DNA of 64,000 nucleotides, from contig NZ_CP042806.1 in NCBI RefSeq assembly GCF_008000815.1, positions 5,518,001 to 5,582,000 on the forward strand, read 5' to 3'. A program made the position numbers and the translations under genes. Below are positions 15,014 through 23,874 of this stretch, one piece after another. The DNA comes from Terriglobus albidus (GTDB lineage Bacteria; Acidobacteriota; Terriglobia; Terriglobales; Acidobacteriaceae). Below the pieces are notes generated by a model, which saw nothing but the letters and a program-made list of their open reading frames with translations, was not told the DNA's origin and did not search any database. Numbering within the stretch: position 1 is the first letter of the stretch; each line of letters starts with the position of its first letter.

Positions 15014-17566
15014 TCACTCCATACGCAGCGCGCGTATCGGATCGGTGTTGGATGCCATCCTGGCCGGAATCATGCTGGCGACGAAGGCGCTCAGGATCAG
15101 GGCTACGGATGCGAGCAGGAAGATCGCCGGATCATACCCGCTTACCTGATAAAGCTGCGATTGCAGATAGTGTCCGCTCATGAATGCAATCGGAGCGCCT
15201 AACAGGAGACCGGCTGCGGTTTGCAGCAGGGCTCCTCGCAGGATCATCCGCATCACCTGACCGCGGTTCGCGCCGAGAGCAATCCGCAGACCGATCTCCG
15301 GGATTCTGCGCGCGACGGCATAAGCCGTAACTCCGTAGAGACCAACCGACGCAAGCAACAGTGCCAGTCCCCCAAAGATGGCCGTCAACCGGACGACCAG
15401 TTGTCTCTGTGTAAAGGAGTTGCTGATCTGATCCTGATAGGTCGTGACACGCGTGATCGGGATCCCCGCATCGACCTGTTCGATCGAGTGACGCATGGCC
15501 ATCGCCGCGGCTGCGGGGTCTCCCTCATACCGGACGATGATGTTGGTCGCAAAGTGCTTGAACTCTGCCGCTTTATTCGACTGGTCAATGATCGCCGCGG
15601 TATATGGCTCGCTATTGAAGGTCGTAGTCTGTGACATCGGGATGAAGTACATTGGCTGGGGGCCCCTCGACGGGTCGCCGTACTTGGCGTCGTCGACCAC
15701 ACCTACAATCTCATACTCCTGGGTCATATCTACGCCGGGACCGAAGTGCATGCCGAGCGCCGGCGCGTCCTGCAGTACCCGGCGAACAAACTCACGATTC
15801 ACGATCGCCACATGCCTGCTGCCGGCGTTGTCATGTTCCGTGAATGTTCTGCCCAGCAGCAAAGGGGTGCCTATCGCGCTGAAGTATCGAGTGCTGATCA
15901 GGCTGTAGCCGGCGCTTACCGTACGCTCAGGATGCGGCCCGGCGGCGTTTACCCCCGTTGCCCATCCATTGAAGGTCATGGGGCCGTAGGTCGCATAGGC
16001 CATGTCATGCAATGCTGGAACCGACGCGAAGGTTTGTTCAAGATGACGATAGAGCCCTTCGAGCTGCGGATAGGTGTATCCGGCGGCAGGCAGATCGATG
16101 AAGGCAATCAGCCGGCCCGTTGTCTCGAAATGTAGATCCTGTTGTTCAAGGCGCTGTAGGCTGCGGAGGAACAGACCCGCCATGCTGAGCAGCGCCACCG
16201 AAAGTGCCGTTTGCAGGATCACGAGCGCTCGCTGCAGCCCTCCGGAGTTGCCGGTGGCGCGATTGGCTGCGCGCAACGCATCCGCGGGATCCGCATTCGA
16301 GGCGATGAAAGCCGGCGCGATGCCGAATAGGATGCCGGTCATCGCCGATGCGATGATGGAGAAGGCCAGCACCGGCAACGAGGGCAGCGGAGAGAGCGGC
16401 ACGATCGTCACGCCGCGCATCGCCAGCGCCAGCATTCCCTTCACACCGAGATAGGCGACGCCGATTCCCATGACTCCTCCCATGAGCGCGAGGAGCATGG
16501 CCTCGATCAGCATCTCTCGCACCAGGCGCACACGCGAGGCGCCCAGGGCGGCGCGGACACTCAGCTCCTGCCTGCGGGCTACACCTCGCACCAGCATCAG
16601 GTTTGCCAGATTCGCACAGGCAATCAACAGCACGAACGCCGCGGTTAGCTGCAGCATCAGCAGGCTTGTCTCATAGCTGTCGCGCAGTTCGTTAACGCCA
16701 TCGGCTGCTGGAGCAAGCTCTGTCGACTCTCGCGCGATCTCCGCAATCGTGTGACCTGAACGAACATCAGGATTGGACATCAGCCAGGCGGTCAATCCGC
16801 CGCGAACGGCGCTCTCCACCGTGGCCACATTCTTTTTCTCGGGAATGCGCAGCATGATCCGCAGCCACTGGCCGTTCGGCGCTTTGTAAAGCTTCCGCGT
16901 GGGATTGAAGATGGGTTCCTGCGCCAGCGGAATCCACACTCCCGGCGGGTCGCTCATATTCCGCTCGCCAAGAAAGTCCTTCTGCGCAATGCCGACGATC
17001 GTGACCGGATGTCCGGTCATGATTACGGTGTCTCCCACAATGCCTGGATCGCTATGGAACTTCGACTTCCAGATCGCATAGCTGATGACGGCGACAATGG
17101 GAGCTCCCTCGCGGTCGTCCTCTGCGGTCAGCATCCTTCCCGCATAGGGAGCTACCCCAAGAACCTCGAAGTAGTTGCCCGCCACATGCCGTATGTCGAG
17201 TGGCTGAGCGTCAGTATCGCCCTTGCGATGCGCACTTACCTTAGCAGCGCCCGCCTGCATAGCCGTCATCTCGGCCATGCCGCCGACACGCTCGCGCATG
17301 GTCCGGTAGATGTCGTAGGAGAAGATGCTCCAGTGGCCCTGGTCTCCGCCACCGATGCAGCACTCGCTCTCCTTCCCGACCTTATAGAGCTGTTCCGGAT
17401 GCTGCACCGGTATCGCTTTGAGAATGATCTGATAGGCCAGCGTGAAGATTGCCGTCGTTGCGCCGATCCCTAAAGCCAGGGTCAACAGGGCTGTAGCCAT
17501 AAACCCAGGCGAACGCCTGAGTCTCCTGATCCCATAACGCACGTCCGCAACGATGTTGATCATCAT
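15014..17566 (-). CDS. ADOP-family (MacB/FtsX-like) permease, orphan copy
   Basis: About 850 residues with the ADOP architecture: an N-terminal membrane helix ('SPGFMATALLTLALGIGATTAIF'), a periplasmic MacB_PCD domain (residues ~50-280), an FtsX block with 'LIACANLANLMLVRGVARRQELSVRAALGASRVRLVREML', a second periplasmic domain (~460-690) and a second FtsX block ending 'DPIRALRME'. These are acidobacterial duplicated permeases without a fused ATPase; transport substrate unknown. The usual PadR partner is not adjacent, and this copy lacks the N-terminal prefix domain seen in the 21030 and 38653 copies. The frame is open to 17704; I start at ATG 17566, just behind GGAGAGG. It is divergent from the DUF1801 gene. 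Confidence 0.9.
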   Translation of the reverse strand: MMINIVADVRYGIRRLRRSPGFMATALLTLALGIGATTAIFTLAYQIILKAIPVQHPEQLYKVGKESECCIGGGDQGHWSIFSYDIYRTMRERVGGMAEMTAMQAGAAKVSAHRKGDTDAQPLDIRHVAGNYFEVLGVAPYAGRMLTAEDDREGAPIVAVISYAIWKSKFHSDPGIVGDTVIMTGHPVTIVGIAQKDFLGERNMSDPPGVWIPLAQEPIFNPTRKLYKAPNGQWLRIMLRIPEKKNVATVESAVRGGLTAWLMSNPDVRSGHTIAEIARESTELAPAADGVNELRDSYETSLLMLQLTAAFVLLIACANLANLMLVRGVARRQELSVRAALGASRVRLVREMLIEAMLLALMGGVMGIGVAYLGVKGMLALAMRGVTIVPLSPLPSLPVLAFSIIASAMTGILFGIAPAFIASNADPADALRAANRATGNSGGLQRALVILQTALSVALLSMAGLFLRSLQRLEQQDLHFETTGRLIAFIDLPAAGYTYPQLEGLYRHLEQTFASVPALHDMAYATYGPMTFNGWATGVNAAGPHPERTVSAGYSLISTRYFSAIGTPLLLGRTFTEHDNAGSRHVAIVNREFVRRVLQDAPALGMHFGPGVDMTQEYEIVGVVDDAKYGDPSRGPQPMYFIPMSQTTTFNSEPYTAAIIDQSNKAAEFKHFATNIIVRYEGDPAAAAMAMRHSIEQVDAGIPITRVTTYQDQISNSFTQRQLVVRLTAIFGGLALLLASVGLYGVTAYAVARRIPEIGLRIALGANRGQVMRMILRGALLQTAAGLLLGAPIAFMSGHYLQSQLYQVSGYDPAIFLLASVALILSAFVASMIPARMASNTDPIRALRME

Positions 17567-17697
17567 CCTCTCCACTTGAAACCGAATCAGACTCTCCAGA
17601 AAGCGACTAGCAAGGGAAAGACCATCCGTCGGCCTCAATTTAATCCCAGAAGCAGCCTGTTTGCCGATGCCTGCAAGTACAGGGAGGAATCTCCATG

Positions 17698-17733
17698 TGT
17701 CCACTATCGAAAACGGTGTCCGCTAGTGAACAC
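17698..17733. promoter_or_regulatory. Candidate tandem operator upstream of the orphan ADOP gene
   Basis: TGTCCACTA (17698) and TGTCCGCTA (17717) are direct repeats 19 bases apart, and the second forms an imperfect dyad TGTCCGCT-AGTGAACA. Spacing near two helical turns suits a dimeric regulator. It lies in the divergent gap between the ADOP permease and DUF1801 genes. Function inferred. Confidence 0.4.
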
Positions 17734-17790
17734 CGGGCCCGGCCCAAATGAACTGGTGAAACCCGACGGCTAGACGTAGAATGGCGCGGC

Positions 17791-18207
17791 ATGAAACAAA
17801 GCGCTCCCAAATCGGTGGACGAGTACATCGCCGCGCAGCCCGAGGCGGTTCGGCCGAAGCTTGAACAGGTACGCAGTGCGATCCGGACGACGGTGCCGGA
17901 GGCTATGGAGGGCATAGGGTATGGCATGCCCGGATACAAGCTACATGGGAAGGCGATGCTGTATTTCGCCGGCTTCAAAGGGCACTACTCCCTGTTCGCA
18001 GCGTCAGGAACCTTCTTCGCGGTAATCGGAGATGAGCTTAAAGGCTATGAACTGCGAAAAGGGACGATTCATTTCCCTCTCGACCAGCCGGTTCCGGTAA
18101 AACTCATCCGCCGGATTGCAAAGCTGCGTGCGGATGGAATCGCCGCCACGATCAAGAAAACGCCGGCGGAGGGGAAAAAGCGCAAACCGGCATCTGTCAG
18201 GAGTTGA
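17791..18207 (+). CDS. DUF1801 (YdhG-like) family protein
   Basis: About 138 residues with the DUF1801 pattern: 'SVDEYIAAQPEAVRPKLEQVRSAIRTTVPEAMEGIGYGMPGYKLHGKAMLYFAGFKGHYSLFAASG' followed by 'YELRKGTIHFPLDQPVPVKLIRRIAKLRADGI' and a Lys-rich tail. It is a small cytosolic alpha/beta protein of the frataxin-like YdhG/YyhG group; a role in iron handling has been proposed for relatives such as Bacillus Fra, but is not proven for this branch. Its 3' end overlaps the convergent small membrane-protein gene by 11 bases. Confidence 0.9.
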   Translation: MKQSAPKSVDEYIAAQPEAVRPKLEQVRSAIRTTVPEAMEGIGYGMPGYKLHGKAMLYFAGFKGHYSLFAASGTFFAVIGDELKGYELRKGTIHFPLDQPVPVKLIRRIAKLRADGIAATIKKTPAEGKKRKPASVRS

Positions 18208-18538
18208 GGGTCTGTTTGGCAGGCGCTAGTGCGAGAAGCGCTACACCTATAAGGATAAGAACAGCCACACCGATCAGTTCACCACGCGCGACCATGTGAC
18301 GCATTGCCTGAGTCCCCATCAACGCAGCATGGGCCAGGCTCGACCAGGCGGTGAACGCGATCAGGCTGCGATGCGCAGAGGGATTGCGAGCAGCAATCAG
18401 AAGGAAGATCCCAAGGGTGACGTAGAGGGACAGCATCATGGAGAGCGCCGGCTCCTCCCGCACAAAGAGCACCATGGGATAGGCCAGCGCCACAAAAATT
18501 ATTCCGACCACGACCAGCACAACCTTGAGCGCTTTCAT
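18197..18538 (-). CDS. Small four-helix membrane protein (DUF6632-like)
   Basis: About 113 residues with four hydrophobic helices: 'LKVVLVVVGIIFVALAYPMVLFV', 'LSMMLSLYVTLGIFLLIAA', 'SLIAFTAWSSLAHAALM' and 'ELIGVAVLILIGVALLAL'. The pattern, with 'YPMVLF' in helix 1 and 'NPSAHRSLIAFTAWSSLAHA', matches small inner-membrane proteins I associate with DUF6632; that name is from memory. Function unknown. It starts 5 bases after the VOC gene stop, so the two form an operon. Confidence 0.75.
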   Translation of the reverse strand: MKALKVVLVVVGIIFVALAYPMVLFVREEPALSMMLSLYVTLGIFLLIAARNPSAHRSLIAFTAWSSLAHAALMGTQAMRHMVARGELIGVAVLILIGVALLALAPAKQTLNS

Positions 18539-18543
18539 ACCTG

Positions 18544-19011
18544 TCAGTTGCCGCGTGCCGCGGCTTCCAACGCGGGGATATCCAGTTTAATCATCCCCAT
18601 CATTGCCTCCATGGCTTTGGGGTGATTGATCAACTCGCCGATATGGCTCGGAACGATCTGCCAACACAGCCCGAAACGGTCTGTCAGCCAGCCGCATGCC
18701 ATGGTCTTCCCGCCGCCTTCCAGCAACTTATCCCAGTAGGCATCGATCTCCGCCTGGGTCTCGCAGCGGACAAAGAACGAGATCGCGGGCGTGAGTTGAT
18801 GCGCGGGACCGCCGTTCAGAAAGACCATCTCCTGCCCTTCGAGCTCGATGGTGATGGTGGCGGTCTTCCCCTCGGGCCAGGGGCCTACTCCTTTCGAACG
18901 CACCTCGTCGATCTTGCGCGCGTGGGGGAAGACACTCAGATAAAACGCGGCTGCTTCTTCAGCGTTGTCATTGAACCAGAGGAAAGGCGCAACTTTGTTC
19001 ATGGCAGGCAT
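18544..19011 (-). CDS. VOC-family (PhnB-like) protein
   Basis: About 155 residues of the PhnB/3-demethylubiquinone-9 3-methyltransferase-like branch of the VOC superfamily: 'VAPFLWFNDNAEEAAAFYLSVFPHARKIDEVRSKGVGPWPEGKTATITIELEGQEMVFLNGGP', 'PAISFFVRCETQAEIDAYWDKLLEGGGKTMACGWLTDRFGLCWQIVPSHIGELI', then 'AMEAMMGMIKLDIPALEAAA'. Despite the name these are usually not methyltransferases; function unknown. The frame runs on to 19221, but everything upstream of ATG 19011 is repeat R4, so that part is not coding. No clear ribosome binding site precedes 19011 or 19002. Operon with the small membrane-protein gene. Confidence 0.88.
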   Translation of the reverse strand: MPAMNKVAPFLWFNDNAEEAAAFYLSVFPHARKIDEVRSKGVGPWPEGKTATITIELEGQEMVFLNGGPAHQLTPAISFFVRCETQAEIDAYWDKLLEGGGKTMACGWLTDRFGLCWQIVPSHIGELINHPKAMEAMMGMIKLDIPALEAAARGN

Positions 19012-19014
19012 ATT

Positions 19015-19126
19015 AGAGCATTTTCCCTGTTGCTGGGTATCCCGGAAGGGAGTGCAGCGGCGGTTCCTCGCGGAAAACGCCCATAGATACGGTAGCCCTA
19101 CACTACACCTACAGAGAGAATGCTCT
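19015..19126. repeat. R4 MITE-like element, full-length
   Basis: About 112 bp. Left end AGAGCATTTTCCCTGT and right end ACAGAGAGAATGCTCT form terminal inverted repeats (with mismatches). The interior has 'GGGTATCCCGGAAGGGAGTG', 'GCAGCGGCG' and 'GGAAAACGCCCATAGAT'. No coding capacity. The element abuts the VOC start codon, so it forms the promoter-proximal region of that gene. Confidence 0.75.
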
Positions 19127-19255
19127 GGCCTGACAGCGTCGATTGAACCGTAATATTCCGTCAGCCTGGACGGTGAGCGGAGTTGCCGTTTGCGTCGGCT
19201 GCGGCCGCGACAAGGGATCAATCAAAAGGCTCAGGTTTTCAAGGATATTGTGCCA

Positions 19256-20608
19256 ATGACGAGCATCGCGATTCCCTTTGTTCAATCGGGTTCTTATCCA
19301 ACACGCTCCGGGAATTTGGTACGGCCGTTGATTGACGGGGAACCTGCATTTCGGCGCATTTGCGAAGTGATGGAGACAGCCCGACGGAGCATCTGGGTAA
19401 CGGTGACTTTCATGTGGCAAGCCTGCGAGATGCCGGACGGCCGCGGAACCCCATTCGATGTCCTTGATCGTGCGGCGGCCCAAGGCATCGATGTGCGGAT
19501 CATCTTCTGGCGTCCGGATGAGGAGACCGCGTGGCTACGGCAAAACGCGTTCTGGGGGTCGACGACGCACACCGACCTGCTCTCTCGGCGTCGATCTGGT
19601 GTGAAGATCCGCTGGGATCGGGCCGAACCAGGTTTCTGCCAACATCAGAAGAGCTGGCTTGTCGATGCCGGCGCCGCGGATGGAACGGCGTTCGTGGGCG
19701 GGATCAACCTCAATCCACATTCTATGGTTGCGCCTGGCCATCGCGGTGAAGGGCACAATCATGACGTGTACCTGGAGCTTGCAGGTCCATCCGTGGTGGA
19801 CGTTCATCACAATTTTGTACAGCGCTGGAACGAAGCAAGCGAGCGATTGACCGAAGAAGGCCGCTGGGGGACAGGCAGCGAAGTAAATTTGCAGTTTCCA
19901 AATCGTGTTCCAGCAGAACGCGGCGCGGCGTTTGTGCAGATACAAAGAACGATGCATTCGGGACGTTATGCCGACGGACAAGCAACGCCGGACGGAGCAC
20001 CGTACGACATTGCGTCGGGTGAGCGATCAAACTTCGAACAGTATTGTGCTGCCATCCTCGCTGCGCGCCGCTCCATCTATATTGAAAACCAGCAGATCGA
20101 CGTGCCCGAAATTCTGGATTGTCTGCATCGGGCGCTTACGCGAGGCGTCGAAGTTGTTTTACTCGTACCTTCCGATCCGGAAGTCGCTGTGCAGACTCCG
20201 CTAGAGCTGCCGGCTTCTCTTAGACCTCTGGCAAAGTTCCGCATTTTCGATAACTTTATGGTGGCCGGTATTGCGGGAACAGGCGCTGACGGTCATCGAA
20301 AATCAGTCTATGTTCACTCCAAACTGATGTTAGTTGACGACGCATGGGCTACCGTCGGATCGTGCAACCTGCACCGCTTCTCACTGTTCGGAAACAGTGA
20401 AATGAATGCTGCCTTCTCAGATCCACGTACTGTTCGCACCTTCCGCTGCGAGCTCTTGCAGGAACACCTGGATCAGGACACATCCGGCGTCGATGATCGG
20501 AGCGCGCTCCGTCTATTCCGAGAGATCGCCAGGCAGAACCGTAAAAAATTAGAAGCAGGTGATTATGCCTGGCAGGGGCTGGCGTTCGAGCTTGAGTTAG
20601 CTCCCTGA
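19256..20608 (+). CDS. Phospholipase D-like protein with two HKD motifs
   Basis: About 450 residues. Two HxKxxxxD motifs are intact: His130-Lys132-Asp137 in 'HQKSWLVD' and His354-Lys356-Asp361 in 'HSKLMLVDD', each followed by the Gly-Ser/Gly-Gly and Asn pattern ('GGINLN', 'GSCNLH'). No signal peptide or membrane helix precedes 'VRPLIDGEPAFRRICEVMETARRSIWVTVTF', so it is probably cytosolic or peripheral; bacterial relatives include phospholipases and cardiolipin synthase-like transferases. Start at ATG 19256, behind AAGGA; upstream sequence in frame is not supported. The next gene, PadR, has its own promoter region. Confidence 0.9.
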   Translation: MTSIAIPFVQSGSYPTRSGNLVRPLIDGEPAFRRICEVMETARRSIWVTVTFMWQACEMPDGRGTPFDVLDRAAAQGIDVRIIFWRPDEETAWLRQNAFWGSTTHTDLLSRRRSGVKIRWDRAEPGFCQHQKSWLVDAGAADGTAFVGGINLNPHSMVAPGHRGEGHNHDVYLELAGPSVVDVHHNFVQRWNEASERLTEEGRWGTGSEVNLQFPNRVPAERGAAFVQIQRTMHSGRYADGQATPDGAPYDIASGERSNFEQYCAAILAARRSIYIENQQIDVPEILDCLHRALTRGVEVVLLVPSDPEVAVQTPLELPASLRPLAKFRIFDNFMVAGIAGTGADGHRKSVYVHSKLMLVDDAWATVGSCNLHRFSLFGNSEMNAAFSDPRTVRTFRCELLQEHLDQDTSGVDDRSALRLFREIARQNRKKLEAGDYAWQGLAFELELAP

Positions 20609-20656
20609 ACCGAAACTTCCATTCCTCGTATGGACATCGCAAAGGAGTAGTGGTAT

Positions 20657-20677
20657 TCCTTTGGTGTATCCAAAGGA
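20657..20677 (+). promoter_or_regulatory. Inverted repeat overlapping the PadR Shine-Dalgarno sequence
   Basis: Perfect dyad TCCTTTGG-TGTAT-CCAAAGGA. The right arm contains AAAGGAG, the ribosome binding site of the PadR gene (ATG 20683). A third half-site, CAAAGGAG, lies at 20640-20647. Position suggests autoregulation by PadR, or an RNA hairpin that hides the ribosome binding site. Confidence 0.6.
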
Positions 20678-20682
20678 GCGAC

Positions 20683-21033
20683 ATGGCCGCGGACAAATCG
20701 GAAGTTCTTCAGGGAACCCTGGATCTCATGATCCTCAAGACTCTGCATGCCCTGGGCCCGTTGCATGGTTTTGGCATTGCGCGGCGTATCGAGCAACTCA
20801 GCGATGACGTCCTTACGTTGAACGAAGGGACCGTCTACACGTCGCTGCTCCGGCTGCAGCAGAAGAGCTGGATCGCCAGCGAATGGGGTGTCTCGGAAAA
20901 CAACCGCCGCGCCCGCTTCTACCGGATCACCAAACGAGGCCTGAAGCAACTCGCCATCGAGACCGAAAACTGGGAGAGAATCTCCGGCGTAATCGGCCGC
21001 GTGCTCGCGCTTGAGACGAAGGTCGAGCCATGA
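20683..21033 (+). CDS. PadR-family regulator of the adjacent ADOP permease
   Basis: About 116 residues with the PadR winged helix: 'VLQGTLDLMILKTLHALGPLHGFGIARRIEQLSDDVLTLNEGTVYTSLLRLQQKSWIASEWGVSENNRRARFYRITKRGLKQLAIETENW'. The 'GTVYTSLLRLQQKSWI' segment is the recognition helix region. Start ATG 20683 follows AAAGGAG by four bases; the frame is open to 20650. Its stop codon overlaps the ATG of the ADOP permease (ATGA), so regulator and permease are translated together. In this family the PadR protein normally represses its own operon; the effector is unknown. Confidence 0.92.
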   Translation: MAADKSEVLQGTLDLMILKTLHALGPLHGFGIARRIEQLSDDVLTLNEGTVYTSLLRLQQKSWIASEWGVSENNRRARFYRITKRGLKQLAIETENWERISGVIGRVLALETKVEP

Positions 21034-23741
21034 TGGACCGCGCGCTCGTCTTCCTCGCCAGGCTCAAGGCGCTCTTTCTGCGGTCATCCGACGATGCTGC
21101 CTTCGACAACGAAGTGGAAGCTCATCTCGAGATGCTGGCCGAACGCTACCAGAGCCAGGGCATGGATGCGGCAGAAGCGAAGCGAGCGGCGCGGCGGCAG
21201 TTCGGGAACGTAACCCTGCTCACTCAGAAGAGAAAGGAAGCGAGAACGACCATGTTCTTCTCCAACGTTGCGCGTGATCTGCGATATGGCGTGCGTCAGC
21301 TTGTAAAGACGCCTGTATTCACCCTCGTCTGCGTCCTGACCCTGGCTCTTGGGGTGGGAGCGAACACGGCCGTCTTCAGCGTGATGCATGCCGTCCTTAC
21401 GAAGATGCTGCCGGTGCATGATGCCTCCCGGGTTGTTTACGTGCACACCAGCGATCTCCCCGACGGCGCCCATAACACAGGCGACTTCAACACCTCCTTC
21501 TCCTATGCCGCCTATCGTGAGTTCCGCGAGCACAGCGGTTTGCAGGAGGTCATCGGTTATATTCCGATGTCCTCAAGCGGAAAGGCGCCTGTCCGCGTTG
21601 GCGTTCTTCCCGAGGAGGCAGCGGGAGACATGGTGAGCGGGAACTACTTCAGCGGCTTAGGCGTTGGTGTGGAGCAGGGACGCGGATTCGTTCAGAAGGA
21701 TGAAGACGACCACGCGGCCGTCACCGTGATCAGCGAGAACTTCTGGACGTCACACTATGCCCACAGTCCCGACGTGATCGGAAAGACGCTCTTGATCAAA
21801 TCACACCCCTTCACCATTGTCGGTGTCGCAGCAAAAGGATTCGAAGGCACGGAAGGCCGTATTCCGCTGGATTTCTGGATTCCGCTGCAGAGCGATCCGG
21901 AGTTCAATGCATGGGGCAATCCAGCGGTCGACGGAACCTATCTCACGCTTCCCACCTTCTGGTGCATCCGCCTGCTGGCGCGTATACCTGATGGCGTCAC
22001 TCAGGAGCAGGCGCTCGCCAAGGCGCAGGGCATCTTCCAGCAGGTGGCTTATCTTGGCATCGCGCAGAAACGCGCGGGAGAACGAGTCCCACAGCTCTCG
22101 TTCTTCCCGGCAAAGCAGTTCGATGGACAGGACGAGTCCTTTGCCCGCTCCCTTAAGACACTGATGGCGATGGTCGGTCTGGTTCTATTGATCGCTATGT
22201 GCAACATCGTAATGCTGCTGATGGCGCGCAACGCCAATCGCCAACGGGAGTTCAGCATTCGCCTGGCCATCGGTGCGGGCCGCAAGGAGATTGCGCGGCA
22301 ATTGCTGACTGAAAGTTTTCTGCTGGTCACGTTGGGCGGAGTCACAGCGTGGATCTTCGCACTGGGTGCAACACGCGCTCTCGGAGCCTGGGCACAGATC
22401 GACTCCAATCTTCAACCCGACTCGGTCGTGCTTTGGTTCACCTTATGTGTGCTGATGCTCTCGGCGCTGGTCTTTGGTCTCGCGCCGCTACGTGCGGCTA
22501 TTTCTTCAGGACCGGAGATGGCGTTACGCAGCTCTGCCACTGCTTCACAGGTAACGACTCGCAACGTACGCACGGGCAATATCGTGATCGTCATGCAGGT
22601 GGCCATGTGTGTCGTGCTCCTGGTAGGAGCCGCGCTGTTGATGGGAACGCTGCGCAACCTGATGAATATCCCCCTGGGGCAGAAGCCGGAGGGAGTCCTC
22701 GTCTTTGGTGTTCGACCGCAACACATTCAATCGAAAGAGGAGAGTATCGCATTCTTCGGCAATCTGCAGCAGAGGCTGCGGACGATACCTGGCGTCGAAG
22801 CCGTCTCCTTCGCCGCCAATCGCCCAGGCTCAGGCTGGTCCAGCAACAACGGAGGTCTCCGCGTCGACGGCCATAAACCGAATGGGGTTGAGCCTAAAGA
22901 GGCTTACTACAGACATAACACCGTTGGTAGTGACTACTTCCGCACCATGGGCGTGCCTGTACTGCAGGGTAGAGACTTCTCCGATGCCGACTCTGCCACT
23001 GCTCCCCCGACCGTCATCGTGAATGAGACCTTTGCGAAGAAGTATCTCGGCACCGTAAACGCGGTCGGCCATGTCCTGTCGAACTCGAAGGGGCTTCGCC
23101 CGAGACTGATCGTCGGGGTTGTGAAGGATCACAAATATACCGGCATCACCGAAGAGACAAGGCCCATGCACTGGACCGTCTTCATGCAGGAGGATCTTGA
23201 AAATCAACTGAATGTTGAGATGCGCGTACAAGGTGATCCCATGGCGATGCTGCCTACCGTGCGCAGGTTCATGCACGAGATTGATCCGGATATGCCACTG
23301 CTCGAGCCAATGGCGCAGAGCGAGGTCTTCCGGCTGTCCATCTCGCAGCAGATCATGTTTGCCCGGCTCGCGGGATGCTTTGGCGTGCTTGCAGTTGTGT
23401 TGATCTCTACCGGTCTGTACGGAACACTCTCGTACCGGGTGAACAGACGCAACGCGGAGATCGGGGTGCGGATGGCGCTGGGCGCACAGCGCAGACAGAT
23501 CGTGTGGATGGTCCTGCGCGGAAGCCTGTTGCTTACGGCAGTCGGTGTAGTTATAGGAGTTCCAGCTGCAATCGCTGCTTCTAAAGGAATCGAAAGCTCG
23601 TTGTATGGCGTTAAAGCCCTGGACGTCGTCAGCTACCTCTTTGCGATCGCCGGGGTGACCATCGTTGCGCTGGCAGCCAGTGGCCTGCCAGCGGGACGTG
23701 CAGGCAGTGTTGATCCTTCTACCGCTCTTCGTGCGGACTAA
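21030..23741 (+). CDS. ADOP-family permease with N-terminal prefix domain (PadR-linked copy 1)
   Basis: About 903 residues. Residues ~1-65 form the 'permease prefix' region ('DNEVEAHLEMLAERYQSQGMDAAEAKRAARRQFGN'). Then come a membrane helix ('TPVFTLVCVLTLALGVGANTAVFSVMHAVL'), a MacB_PCD domain, an FtsX block ('LLIAMCNIVMLLMARNANRQREFSIRLAIGAGRKEIARQLLTES'), a second periplasmic domain ('GVEAVSFAANRPGSGWSSNNGGLRVDG') and a C-terminal FtsX block ('AEIGVRMALGAQRRQIVWMVLRG') ending 'DPSTALRAD'. No ATPase is encoded nearby. ADOP proteins are thought to export peptides, lipids or toxic compounds with shared ATPases. Translationally coupled to PadR. Confidence 0.93.
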   Translation: MMDRALVFLARLKALFLRSSDDAAFDNEVEAHLEMLAERYQSQGMDAAEAKRAARRQFGNVTLLTQKRKEARTTMFFSNVARDLRYGVRQLVKTPVFTLVCVLTLALGVGANTAVFSVMHAVLTKMLPVHDASRVVYVHTSDLPDGAHNTGDFNTSFSYAAYREFREHSGLQEVIGYIPMSSSGKAPVRVGVLPEEAAGDMVSGNYFSGLGVGVEQGRGFVQKDEDDHAAVTVISENFWTSHYAHSPDVIGKTLLIKSHPFTIVGVAAKGFEGTEGRIPLDFWIPLQSDPEFNAWGNPAVDGTYLTLPTFWCIRLLARIPDGVTQEQALAKAQGIFQQVAYLGIAQKRAGERVPQLSFFPAKQFDGQDESFARSLKTLMAMVGLVLLIAMCNIVMLLMARNANRQREFSIRLAIGAGRKEIARQLLTESFLLVTLGGVTAWIFALGATRALGAWAQIDSNLQPDSVVLWFTLCVLMLSALVFGLAPLRAAISSGPEMALRSSATASQVTTRNVRTGNIVIVMQVAMCVVLLVGAALLMGTLRNLMNIPLGQKPEGVLVFGVRPQHIQSKEESIAFFGNLQQRLRTIPGVEAVSFAANRPGSGWSSNNGGLRVDGHKPNGVEPKEAYYRHNTVGSDYFRTMGVPVLQGRDFSDADSATAPPTVIVNETFAKKYLGTVNAVGHVLSNSKGLRPRLIVGVVKDHKYTGITEETRPMHWTVFMQEDLENQLNVEMRVQGDPMAMLPTVRRFMHEIDPDMPLLEPMAQSEVFRLSISQQIMFARLAGCFGVLAVVLISTGLYGTLSYRVNRRNAEIGVRMALGAQRRQIVWMVLRGSLLLTAVGVVIGVPAAIAASKGIESSLYGVKALDVVSYLFAIAGVTIVALAASGLPAGRAGSVDPSTALRAD

Positions 23742-23874
23742 TCCCGGTTCAGAGGAGAGCAACACGATAAAAATTGGTGACCACCGTCGCAGTTAGCCGT
23801 CAAAACCACATTGCAGGCAGTTTGGGCTCGGCAGAAACTCGCCCCGGCTTGGGGTGAGAATCCGGGGTGTTTTC

